Source: Vitellaria paradoxa (taxonomy: Eukaryota; Streptophyta; Magnoliopsida; Ericales; Sapotaceae). From it: DNA of 64,000 nt. This document shows positions 54,060 to 64,000 of this stretch, in pieces. The notes under the pieces were generated by a model. It was not told where the DNA came from, did no database searches, and worked only from the letters and a program-made list of their open reading frames with translations. The translations under genes and the position numbers were made by a program. The stretch lies in the NCBI GenBank assembly GCA_019916065.1, contig CM034233.1, forward strand, positions 54,739,947 through 54,803,946. Reading direction: 5' to 3'. Numbering within the stretch: the first letter of the stretch is position 1; every line of letters starts with the position of its first letter.

Positions 54060-56053
54060 TACTAAAAGAACGTATTTTCTCTCTCATCTTCTCCTTCACT
54101 TTAATCTTAAGTGGCATGTCTCTTTGATCTCCGCTACACTTTTCTTTTTTTTAATAGAATTTTGAATTATTTTTTAATTTCTTTTCTTCCCTCTTCTTCA
54201 CAATCTTTTCTCTTTTCTCATTCACAAAATCTTTGTTTTTTTTTTTGTCCCACATCATCAAAAGACTACAACTTTATTTTTTTTTTTTGTTGATAAAAGT
54301 ACTAGTGTTGTGGTATGTGATTTTAGTAAATGTGAAAGAACTCTTGGATTCTAAAAAAGGATCCACTTGCTTAGATTTCGAAAAGAGATCCATTTGCTTA
54401 TAAATTTAATATAATTATAAAATATATATATTTCAAATATGTTAGTAATTAAAATAAAAAATAAAAATAGAATTCAATTAAACATACAAATAAAAAAATT
54501 GGGTTATTTCTCCTATAACAATAATTCTTACAATTTTTAAAACTTCAAATTACCAAATATTAATTAGGCTTGGGTGTAGTTATTTAAAATTATCGAATAT
54601 TTGGGCGTAGTTATTTAAAATTATCGAATATTTGGGTGTAGTTACATTTTCGAATAATTTTATTTCAAATTGATCACATTAACTAAGTTTGTTTTATTTT
54701 ATAAAATACATATGATTAGTAATAATATTTTTACTGAGTTATTTTTATAAAATCAATTAAAAATTTATTATTAAATCCTATGTAGCATTCTATGTATTCA
54801 TCGTCCCACTTTTCTATTTTTACAAATCTTTAACTAAAATTAGTCTTGGAATGATTATTTCTAAATTTTAATTTTAAATTTAAATTGGTAACGTTAATTG
54901 TATTTTTTAAATTAATAATAGTATTTTTAATTTAAGTTATCTTTATGAAATCAATCAAAAAGTTATTACTAAATCCTGTGTGTCACTCTCTATATTTACC
55001 ATTCTATTTTTTAATTTTTACAAATTTTTAAATCAAATACAATTTTCTAATTTTTTCTTATATTTTATGCTTTTATTCACAAAACTTTTACTTCCTTTTG
55101 TCCCACATTAGTAGATGACGATAATTCCATTTTTTTTTCTTTTGTCTATAAAACCACATCAGTAGAGTGAACTCATAGTTCCTTAAATGAAACCTGCATA
55201 TTAGTTAAAATTTGCTAAACAATTAATTCGAGTCGAAAAATGATTTAAAAATTATTAAATATTAATTGAATTTAAAGAGTATAATTGATCTTACAATAAT
55301 AACTCTTTTTGCATCTTAAATTTTAGAACATAAAACAAAAATGTTGAAATATTATTTAAGTCTAGGAATAATTTTTTTTTGAAAATTTTCCAACTTTAAA
55401 TTTGAAGTAGTTATGTTGATAATTTTTAACCAATTATTAATATTTAATATTTGAGTTATTTTTGTATATCTATACTACCTATATATATGTATATCAAAGC
55501 TGTGTAATTCTATCTTTGATATCATTAAACCAGACTGCATTTTATTTTTCCTGTTTATTATTCTACGTTTTAGTTTTTTTTTTTTTTTTTTTTGTTTAGA
55601 AATTTTTGAATGAAATGTTCTTTTTCTTTTATTTGCCAGTACTCTTTTTTTTTTTTTAATTTCATATCGATACATGGCCACAACTACTTTTTTTTTTTAA
55701 TTTTATCCACATAATCACTAGGGTTGTATTATGTAATTATAAATAATATGAAATGAGTTAATATATTTCTAAAATAAACACACTTTCCTATTGATTCATT
55801 ATCGTTATGAAATTTATATATTTAAATAATTAATTAGGCTTGTAATAAAAAACTAATTGAACTTGAAAAAAGTCTAATTCTTCTCCTAATAATGCCTCTT
55901 AGTATATTTTAAATTTAAAATACAAAAAAATACCTATTATTAATTAGGCATGGAAGTGCCTAAATATTAATTAGGCTAGAGAGTAATTTTTATTTTTAAG
56001 TTCAATTTTAGAGTTAAATTAGTTATGTTGACCCTTGATTAGAAACCTAATTA
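54060..56053. repeat. old, degenerate tandem duplications in AT-rich DNA
   Basis: Blocks around 54090-54300, 55070-55180 and 55590-55740 share TTTGTCCCACAT-type and CACTAGTG/ACTAGGGTTGT phrases. Blocks at 54737-54832 and 54937-55034 share AAATCAATYAAAAA and AAATCCTRTGT, period about 200. A 31-bp unit TTGGGTGTAGTTATTTAAAA... occurs about 2.8 times at 54570-54656. No gene; frames at 54111 and 55475 are homopolymer-driven. Confidence 0.55.
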
Positions 56054-56433
56054 GTTATGGTGGTCCCGACCGTCTGGTTTGGGGGTCGAGACCACAGAAT
56101 GCTTTCTTCTCAATTCATATACACTGTGGTCCCGACTATTAGATGGACGGTCCCGACCCCCAAGTATTTTTTTTTCTTGCTTTTCTTCCTCCTTTAGGTT
56201 CGGTCTTTGGGCTAGTCTTGGCCATCCAAGGCGAGGTTTGAACCATGATGTTTTCTTCATTTTCTCAGCCATTTCCATAGCTATAAACTTCGACATCCTT
56301 ACCCTTTTCTCTGCAAATAAAACATTAAAAGTATAAGTAATACGATAATACTAAAACTTCAACTTTAATTATTTAAATGCATGAATAGGTGTTGAGTTAA
56401 GGAGTTTGTAATTACACTTTTCAAGTGTAATCA
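56054..56433 (-). repeat. truncated 3' LTR of element D
   Basis: Only the first 380 bases (U3) of a B-type LTR remain on the minus strand, from TGATTACACTTG at 56433 to the GGTCGGGACC block at about 56060, where it breaks off. The inverted-repeat words and the acceptor TTATTTGCAG (56311-56320) are kept. Confidence 0.85.
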
Positions 56434-58544
56434 CACCCCCCAACTTGAACATTGCTAGTCCATAGCAATGCTCTTTATTAAAATGAAATGTATGATATTC
56501 TTTATTAAAATGCGATGCAACTACTATCCTATTTCTCTTTTCGTTGGAAACACGGCTACACTTAGCTACGTGTAGCAAGCCCTTTAAACCCCTAGGTTCC
56601 CCCTAGTGGGCGAGTAAGGTCTCGTGAGGGTTTGCAGTGAATGTACCCACAAAATTCTATGGCATGGTCTTAATGTGTCAAAGAGTGATCAAGATAAAAA
56701 AATGAATTAAGTTCAAGCTCAACAAGCTACAAAATCCAAATATCATGTGTCATTTCCAAGTGCTAAGCATAAATGCATGGACTATCAAAGTAGAAAAAGC
56801 ATGTGTGCAAAATTGTTTCATTCATTCAACAAGGTCTCAAGAGCATAACTAGAACTAAGTTTTGACTTCAAAAGCTCACAGGATTCCACTCATAGAAAGA
56901 AATTCACTCATTCAAGGGTTCACACATTCCTAACAGCATATAATGCTATCCTAGTTGCACATAACCCCACAAACATGTGAGTGAACTGAATTAAAGTTTA
57001 AAGTGGACAGCTCATGATAATGTTCCAATGCATATGCAAGAGATCACACCACACAACCTAAACAAGACCACTACATGCACAATACAAGAGTTGCTTGCTT
57101 AGAATCCACTAGGTCTTTGTTTTGGTTGTAACTTGGCCAAGGGTAATGGTGACAATGGAAGATATGGAAATCAAGGCATATGTCTTGGGATAAAGATATT
57201 CAAGTGCACACAAGTCCCAAACTACCCATTTCCTTTCCAACCCCAAGAAGAACTACAACAAGAAGCTTATTCACTAACTTTCAAACTACTTATGGGACAT
57301 TCTCAATAATTATAATACAATGCACAAGTCCCAAAATTGCATAAGCAAAAATGAATGACAGACTTTTTTTCTTTTATTTTCCTTTTTTTTTTCTCTTTTT
57401 TTTTCTTTTTTTTCTTTTTTTTTTTTTGGAAATAATGAAATAAACATAAGCTAAATTCTCCACCTAATATTCCCTCTCAATATGCTCTCCAAAGTTTCTA
57501 TTCCAAACCCCCATTAACATCACTGACATTGAGGCACTTTTCACAACCCAAGACATATGAGGGTAAGGCTTAAAGTGTGTGAATAAGGTTAAGGGACAAT
57601 ATATGAGGTGGGAACCAAAGAAAAAATATATATATTTATCACACACTTTATTAAAAAGGCTTCAAGTTAGTTCCTAGTGCAATTTCATATCAAGAAAGGA
57701 TAAAAAGGCCCAACAATAGTAAAGATAGCCTAGCATCATGTTCAAAGCTTGCGACAACTCATAATGTGCCAAGTGAAACTCATGCAAGTGTGTGTGATGC
57801 AATTAGTGCATTGAAAACCGAAGTGAAGAGCAAAAGAGTTGTGATTATGTGCAACCCCTCAAGAAAAAGAAATAATAGGCTCCAAAGCTCACAATTAAGG
57901 GGTATAATTCTTTACCTAGTCCAAAGATGCTCAAGTAACCAATATCAAATAAAGTCTACTCCTAAGCACATAAACTTTTCTCCATGATAGTCATGAAAAT
58001 GCACAAGGTCATAACACACTCAACTTGAATTAAGTTTCCTATTAATGCTTGAACAAGACTCACTTATCACTTTCTCACTCAAATTCACCATTGACCAAAC
58101 CAAAAGGGTTGACATGTAAGTATAAATGTGCTAAATCATGTATTTAAGCTAAAAATTGCTCAAATTTTGAAAAATTTGACAATTTTAGCAGAAAATGTCA
58201 TCATGTGAACTCTACCCCCCAACCTAAACTAAACATTGTCCTTAATGTGAGAACTAGGACGCATAAGTGGGTCTGTAGTGTGCAAAGTGAGCATGATGAT
58301 TAGCATGAAATAATAGCCACAAAAGGCACAAATAAGAACATAGCACAAATTAAACCAAGCATGAACCCATTATTCAAGCCCTTTAAGGCATCACCCAAAA
58401 CACCCCCCAACCTAGATTCTACAGCACTCCCAACAATAGCAATTATATATAATGGAGTAACAAAATTGAAAGTGCAAGATTAAATAAGAAGGAGAGGAAG
58501 GGTATTACCTCAAGAGCTTCCTTATTTAAAGAAAACAAAAGAAA
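56434..58544 (-). other. 3' UTR of element D
   Basis: The minus strand has, in order, CTAGGTTGGGGGGTG (58412-58401), the hairpin ACATTAAGGACAATGT (58248-58233), GGTTGGGGGGTAG (58224-58212), a pyrimidine-on-plus tract (57361-57430), the TGTAGCTAAGTGTAGC-type stem (56553-56577), the hairpin at 56450-56470 and the true polypurine tract (56447-56434). The order copies the 3' UTR of B. No gene. Confidence 0.8.
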
Positions 58545-58719
58545 CTATTCAAAAGAAAAGGTTAGACATAAAATAGGACAAGAAAAAGGGTTAGTACGAA
58601 AGAAGAAATAAAAATAAAATAAAAGAAAATAAAGGAAGAGAATCAAATTAAAAAAACTATGAAAATAAGAAAATGAAAAAGCTAATCTACTATGTACAAA
58701 TGAAATGAAAACAAAAGTG

Positions 58720-60446
58720 TTATCCAACACCCTCTCTAACCCATGTATCCACAAATGGTTTAGGAAAATTAATGTTCTCTGCAGGCCCACAAAGCACTGA
58801 ATATGGATGTTTTTCAGGTGTAAAACACACCAAGGAATGGAAGGCCAAGTAAGGTTCTTGAAACCTTGGATGTGGCCAAAGTGTAAGTGCAGGTGTGGAC
58901 ATGGTTGGCTCAATTAGTCTCTTGATACCCAAGAAATCTATGGATGTGGAAATGGTGGGTTCAATAAGTCTTTCAATGCCCACGAAATCTATGGGTGTAG
59001 AAATGCTAGGTTTGAATGAACTCTCAACACCCAAAAAGTCAATGTAAACCTTCCCCGTGTCTACTACCTCTCCTCAATGATGGCCGATCTCATGGTCATC
59101 ACTCACAATTCCCATAGTAAGACTTTTGGATTGGACTAAGTCAAGAGATGAGAGGTGTGCACCACTCTCAACCTCGGTTGTGTAGTGGAGTGAACTGGGG
59201 TTAACTGACTCAATGATATGTTCCTCGGGCCATGTGGCATTCAAATGCTCAGTTGGAGTCAAAGGACTCTCAATAAGGCTTAGGGTGGTTGGGGTAGGTT
59301 GAGCATCAAGCTCGGTAGTAGGAAAGAATTGTATGTCTCCCTGACTCTCCGTAGTTGGTAAAGGAACATCCTAAATGGGAGTGTCTAGAGGACTATGAGA
59401 AAGTTGGTCATTACAAATGTTATCCCCAATGTAGTTAGGGCAATTGTCCCACTTAGTGCCTATAATAGTGTCTGAAGTCGACGTCTCAGTCATGTTACCA
59501 CTTAGATTGGTGCTCATAGCTTGTGTTAACTTAGAAACTTGCTCTCTCAAGTCATCTAGGGCTTGGTACCAACTGTTATTAATTTTCAACTACTATTGCA
59601 TGAATTGATAAAAAGTGTCCTCAAGTTGTGCATCATTAGGTTCACAAAGGCCAATCATCCTGAAGTTCCTCATGCTGGCCCTCAGTGAGTGGAACAAGAT
59701 TAGGATAGGCACAATAATCAGTCTCTATGCATATGCTACTTCTAAAGGATGGATCATGAAAGTCAAGTGAAGTAGAAGCATATGGGGAAGGTTCAGTGTG
59801 GCTTCTAAATGCATGAGATTCAAAATTAGGCTTAAGTCTTCCCTGTGGCCTGGTGTGTTCATAGAAAATTCGAGGAATGACCATGCCTCACCTGGGGTAA
59901 GGTCAAGAAATTCCCTATCTAAGACTTTATCAAACGCCTAGTGTAAACTACTAGGTAGAGCATTATATAATGTGGCTACAATGTCCCCTAGCTCTAATCC
60001 GTGACTTGGGAATGTTTCCAAAAGATTGTTAAATCTCTCCCAACTTTTATAAAATACTTCACCTTTTTTTCGATAAAAATTTTTGATTTGAAGGCCATGG
60101 GTGAAGGTTTGATGAATAGGTAGGAAATGTTTAAGAAAAGCTTGATGAAATTGCTCCCAAGTACAGACCCATCCACTTATAGCATAACACCAGTCACCAG
60201 CCACACTTTCAATGATAAAGGGAAAAACATACACCTAAGTCTCTCACTCTTTCTAGCATCATCACATAAACCACATGCTGCCTTAAACCTATCAAGGTGA
60301 AGACATGGGTCTTCCTCCTCATGCCCAAGGAATTGAGGAAGCATACTATAGGTGTCTAATGTAAAAGCATATCCAAACATGCCACCTAGATACTCTATGT
60401 ATTCTCGGGTATCAAAAGGACCATGTACAAGATCACCAACTTCCAT
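58720..60446 (-). pseudogene. gag of non-autonomous element D
   Basis: The minus-strand ATG at 60446 (MEVGDLVHGPF) opens a gag. EEEDPCLHLDRFKAACGLCD and FFPLSLK (60320-60240) are followed, after a frameshift near 60235, by AGDWCYAISGWVCTWEQFHQ, FLKHFLPIHQ and SWERFNNLLETFPSHG (60200-59990). These are the standard capsid blocks of Athila/Tat gag but far from the gag of A and B. The frame shifts again near 59930 and 59640. The C-terminal region (59589-58720) is one frame with stops at 59371 and 59074 and contains a 17-residue repeat (IDFxGIxRLIEPT). No zinc knuckle is visible. Confidence 0.7.
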
Positions 60447-60674
60447 GTCTAAGATCAGAAAATAAAAATAAAAATAAAATGAGAAAGAGAAAAACTACAC
60501 TAAAATGCAACCTAAGTTAACTAGCATGCAAACTAGGTTATATGATATGTAAATGAATATATAACAATGCAAAAGAAAGAAAACTACTAATAAATAGATG
60601 GAAAAAAGAAAAAATTTCACCCAATTTCTCAAGTGAACTCCCTTTTAACTCCCAAGTCTAGCACTTAGTTGCCC

Positions 60675-60692
60675 TCCCCGGCAACGGTGCCA
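60675..60692 (-). other. primer binding site of element D, tRNA-Asp type
   Basis: On the minus strand TGGCACCGTTGCCGGGGA lies six bases after the LTR end at 60699 and matches the tRNA-Asp PBS with one change. Confidence 0.9.
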
Positions 60693-60698
60693 AAAACT

Positions 60699-62224
60699 TG
60701 ACCAACCCTAAAAAATGTTTCGGGTTATACCTCTCAAGTGCAAGAGGGCAGTCGTAGTTTTAAAACTCGGTGAGTCCGAGGTCGAATCCACAGGGAGGGC
60801 TTTGTTAAAAGCTCTAGACTTGTTCTCTTAGTTAATAGGTGAACCTAAATTAATTTAAAGTAATTTTTCAACAACTCAAACTTTTGTTTTAGGTTCTAAC
60901 TGAATTAAATATTAATTAAAGAAATTCAATTTAATTTTAAAATGTAACAAAGCATCTACTCTAAATTCTAAAGCGAATAAATCAACTCATAAATTAAATT
61001 AAATAACAAGCACAATACCAAAAAGGTTCTTGATCCAACTTTCAAGTATGGGTAGTTCACTACTTTGCCTTGGGATGTTTTTATTCAAAACTAGATTAGG
61101 GTTTAATTTGAAAAGTGTTAAGAATATTTTAATCAAAGGTCAGTACCAGTGATCTTAAGCGGATATGGTTAAAGACCTTTGTTTCCAAAAGTTTTTCAAA
61201 CAAACGAAACTAAAAATGAATTCGAAACCTATTTTTAACCTTGTTCGAAAGTATGTAAACGGATATATTCGAAAACCCATACCAGTGACTTCAAACGAGT
61301 GTGGTTAAAGATTTTCAGTTTCGAATGTTTTCGAAACAAGTTGAAAATAGATTTTAACACTGTAGATCCTTACGCATGAGCTCTCACAACCCATGCGAAG
61401 GCTCTACTAACATCCTAAGGTTTTTCGTGAACTACCCATTCTTGATTCGTTGAATCAAGAACTAGGGTTTTATGCTAAAACTACTTTAAACATCACAAAA
61501 TGATAAAAGAACATTCCATCATGCGAAAAAGGAATCGAAACAAGCAAAACATTATATTACGAAATAAATCGAAGTAAATCAAAGTGCAACTTACAATGTA
61601 ACTCGGATGTAAAAGAAAAGATGAACAAGTAATGCGAAGACAATGATGAAAACTCCAAAAACCTTTATAAATCCACACGTCTAAGCGTACAAATCACTCT
61701 AAAATTAATCAAAACCTAATCTAACTCTCAATCCAAAATGTAATAAACAAAGAGAGGCCTCCCCCTTCATGGCCGTGCAATGGGTCTTTATAAAGATGCA
61801 AGGAAACCCTAAAAGAGGTGCTTCAATTCGTGGCTTTTGGATACACGGTGGTCCCGATCGTCTGGTCTGGGGGTCGGGACCACAGAATGCTTTCTTCTCA
61901 ATTCATATACACTATGGTCCCGACCATTAGATGGACAGCCCCGACCCCCAAGTATCTTTTTTTTTTCTTGCTTTTCTTCCTCCTTTAGGTTGGGTCTTTG
62001 GGCTAGTCTTGGCCATCCAAGGTGAGGTTTGAACCATGGCGTTTTTTTCGTTTTCTCGGCCATTTCCATAGCTATAAACTTCGATCTCCTTACTCTTTTC
62101 CCTGTAATTAGAAAAATAAAAGTATAAACAATAAAATAACACTAAAACTTCAACTTTAATTATTTAAATGCATGAATAAGTGTTGAGTTAGGGAGTTTGT
62201 AATGACACTTTTCAAGTGTAATCA
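60699..62224 (-). repeat. LTR shared by elements D (5') and E (3')
   Basis: This 1526-bp LTR reads TGATTACACTTG...GGTTGGTCA on the minus strand. A PBS abuts its inner end (60692) and a polypurine tract abuts its outer end (62225). It is therefore simultaneously the 5' LTR of D and the 3' LTR of another internal region. TATA box is at 61787-61794. TCACTGGTA modules and the U3 inverted repeat (61850-61950) are present. Confidence 0.9.
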
Positions 62225-62368
62225 CACCCCCAACTTGAACATTGCTAGTCCCTGGCAATGCTCTTTATTAAAATGAAATGCATGATGTCCTTTATTAAAA
62301 TGAGATGCAACTACTATCCTATTTCTCTTTTCGTTGGAAACACGGCTACACTTAGCTACGTGTAGCAA
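62225..62368 (-). repeat. 3'-UTR end of truncated element E
   Basis: CACCCCCAACTTG (polypurine tract on minus), the CATTGCTAGTCCCTGGCAATG hairpin (62240-62260) and the downstream phrases match 56434-56577 of D almost exactly. Similarity stops abruptly at GTGTAGCA (62368). Confidence 0.9.
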
Positions 62369-63005
62369 TCATAATTATAGAAACCAATATTAGGGATGGA
62401 TTTGGAATGATGAAAAACCCCAGGAAGGACTTAATTGAAAAAATTTATATTTTTAGGGTTAAAAATGTAATTTTTAGAGACTTTTGGGGCGTGAAGTATA
62501 AATTATAGAAACTTTGGCTGATGTGGTAGCTTTATGATATGCGTGGCAGTGGGTTGGTGATGTGGCACTCCAAGTTGGTCTGTGTTTGATGTGGCAGTGG
62601 CCAGTTGCTGATGTAGGCTAATGACGTGGCGCTATGATCTACCAGCGATTGATGCTGACATGGCGGTAGTGGGCACCAAGCTTCCTCAAATGCTTGAGAG
62701 AAATCAAACTCCAGTCACTAAGAAGGAAAACTCAACACCTAACCGACTAAGCAAGTAACAGTTTGTGTAAAAAGTTTACCAATTAATAATTATAAGCTAT
62801 TTCTTTGAGATTTCTTCTCCACCACTAGGCTATAGTTATCTTCTCCAGCGACAATAAATTTTTTTTTCTTAAGCAATCTTTGGAGAGCAATCGCAAGCAC
62901 ATTAGGGCTCTAAATTTGACACAGTTTAGACAATTGTGATCATCTCAGAGAGCTCTACGATTGGATGAGCACAAAACTCAATTTCACCTAACATCATTTG
63001 ATCCA
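62369..63005. other. unassigned sequence with short GATGTGGCA repeats
   Basis: Between 62518 and 62655 the words GCTGATGTGG, GGTGATGTGGCA, TTGATGTGGCAG, AATGACGTGGCG and GCTGACATGGCG recur. Right of it, 62690-63005 may be leader of the minus-strand Copia-like element. No coding region is supported. Confidence 0.45.
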
Positions 63006-63017
63006 GCTCTGATATCA
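63006..63017 (-). other. primer binding site, Copia-like, tRNA-iMet type
   Basis: On the minus strand TGATATCAGAGC differs at one position from the initiator-Met PBS and follows CCAACAAG, the usual end of Ty1/copia LTRs. Position fits the LTR end at 63020. Confidence 0.55.
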
Positions 63018-63019
63018 CT

Positions 63020-63600
63020 TGTTGGGATCGGAATAAATAATTGGATGGAAATTAAAAATAAAGTAGGTAAAGAACATTAGAATTAATGTGGTTTGGCATA
63101 ACCTACGCCCACAGAAGAGATCAAAATTACTTCACTGTATCAATGTGAGAATACAAAATCTGTCTCTGTCTCTGTCTGTCTCTCTCTCTAGATTATCGAA
63201 ACTAGAGGAATCCCTTACACACTGTGTGTATCTCTCGCCCCACTCTTTGTTTTGCTCTGTCTAGCCTTCATCTTACAAATAGATATATATAGAAAGAGAT
63301 TTACCAGGCCAACTAATGATGTTTACTCTCCTGGCTATAATGAAAGTCATAAAAGGTGATTAATGATATAAGTTACAAAGCTACAGAAACCCCTTGGATT
63401 CTCTACCCAAAAACCTTTGGGTTCTTTGGCATTAACATAGTTAGCCATCCTTAGGCGATGGATTAGGTCTTCGACTAGGTTCATCGTTCTTTTGATGAAC
63501 ACATGAGGATTAACGTATGTGATTCTTGAATTGTCCAGTTTAAATAGTTTGGTAATGCAACTATCAATCTTGTCTTTAATAACTCATGTAATGTCTGATG
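63020..63600 (-). repeat. probable Copia-type LTR, minus strand, right end undefined
   Basis: The plus strand begins TGTTGGGATC next to the PBS. Inside are a CTGTCTCTGTCTCT microsatellite (63161-63190) and a TATATATA run (63282-63289), which on the minus strand would sit upstream of the CT/GA tract as in many Copia promoters. The outer boundary was not found; 63600 is a rough estimate. Confidence 0.4.
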
Positions 63601-64000
63601 TTGGATGGAGTTTCGGTTGACGTCTTATTATTTTTCGGGTGCATACATAGAGTACGACTGATGTCGTGTTTGCGTAGTGTACTTAGATAATCACGTGGAC
63701 ATGCTACTGAATTTTGTCTAATTATGGGATGAGGGCATCAAGTTGTTGAGTGCAAGTTGGATCATGTATTCTCAAATAAGATAGGACCAACCACCATGTA
63801 GTGAGAAGGTGAATTTAAGACTAGGTGCTATGCATATTGCACGATCCTTTAGGCTAATTGTCCGTCTTCATTTTGGGACTCCACAGAAATAGTTAGCGAG
63901 GTGGATAAGAGTTAGATTGATTTGCCGAATAAGATGTCTACGAAATATATGGAGGGGATTAATCAGTTCATTGCATTTACAAACAGGTTTCATAGCGAGT
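63601..64000. other. no supported feature
   Basis: I see no ORF, repeat or terminal signature that I can assign in the last 400 bases. Confidence 0.5.

Larger units (their letters stand above)
56054..62224 (-). mobile_element. gag-only non-autonomous Athila-related element D
   Basis: D has a complete 5' LTR (60699-62224), an Asp-type PBS, a gag region, a 3' UTR and a truncated 3' LTR, but no protease, reverse transcriptase, RNase H or integrase. Its internal region is about 4.3 kb. The LTR and 3' UTR are close to those of element B, whereas gag is distinct. This layout fits terminal-repeat retrotransposons with a gag domain that rely on a partner's enzymes. Confidence 0.8.

Noticed and set aside
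54111..54293. Ser/Phe-rich ORF
   Set aside because: Low-complexity CT/T-rich sequence within old duplications.
55475..55681. Lys-rich minus-strand ORF
   Set aside because: Product of poly-T tracts at 55571-55592 and 55647-55660.
63020..64000. Full Copia element
   Set aside because: Only a PBS-like site and one LTR end are visible; no Copia gag, integrase or reverse transcriptase text was found.

Overview
This is a nuclear, retrotransposon-packed intergenic window from a plant, most likely a eudicot. Every recognisable protein is a transposable-element protein. Reading frames are littered with stops and frameshifts, the background is AT-rich, primer binding sites match plant initiator-Met and Asp tRNAs, and the main elements belong to the Athila lineage of Ty3/gypsy, with Tekay/Del-type chromovirus pieces and a CACTA transposase relic. 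I see no host gene, rRNA, tRNA gene or CRISPR. The species cannot be named from the sequence alone.

Layout. 1-5317 is the 5' half of a minus-strand Tekay/Del-like element: protease, gag, an extra Cys-rich ORF, a PBS and a 2.6 kb LTR. 5783 to about 7700 looks like a second LTR of similar design. 7740-8767 carries a decayed minus-strand CACTA (En/Spm) transposase fragment. 8768-11947 is a plus-strand Tekay-like LTR, PBS and broken gag, cut by Athila element A. A begins at 11948 (LTR, PBS, gag, pol). It is interrupted inside RNase H by the complete 13.6 kb Athila element B (17744-31317), flanked by a perfect 5-bp target duplication (agagg), and resumes at 31323 to end near 35880 without its 3' LTR. 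A GC-rich islet of about 220 bp (35905-36125) leads into a 5'-truncated Athila element C (integrase, env-like region, acidic ORF, LTR ending at 43088). 43089-45159 probably holds a minus-strand LTR of another family. 45160-50850 is a minus-strand Athila 3'-UTR remnant (F), split by about 3.7 kb containing a solo LTR with 5-bp duplications (gtagt) and a decayed hAT/MITE-like element. 50850-56050 is AT-rich DNA with a foldback MITE and old tandem duplications. 56054-62224 is a minus-strand gag-only element D whose 5' LTR also serves as the 3' LTR of a further truncated copy E. The last 1.6 kb includes a probable Copia-type PBS and LTR end.

How the parts work together. In A and B, gag, protease, reverse transcriptase, RNase H and integrase form one long gag-pol coding stretch, followed by two 3' ORFs: an env-position ORF (the putative plant transposon protein type) and a short acidic ORF. 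All three Athila copies keep candidate splice donors and acceptors around these ORFs. A and B also repeat, between integrase and the first 3' ORF, an inverted-repeat block that otherwise lies in the LTR U3 upstream of the TATA box. D shares the LTR and 3' UTR of B but has a different gag and no pol, so it looks like a non-autonomous partner.

The signals I consider most worth checking are: this duplicated U3-like block with the spliced 3' gene; the conserved acidic ORF; duplicated hairpin-plus-polypurine cassettes far inside the 3' UTR; a covarying hairpin at the very start of the LTR; a possible exon inside U3; a mosaic breakpoint between A and B; and the Cys-rich pre-gag ORF. Domain calls, percentages and counts are by eye, not from a search.
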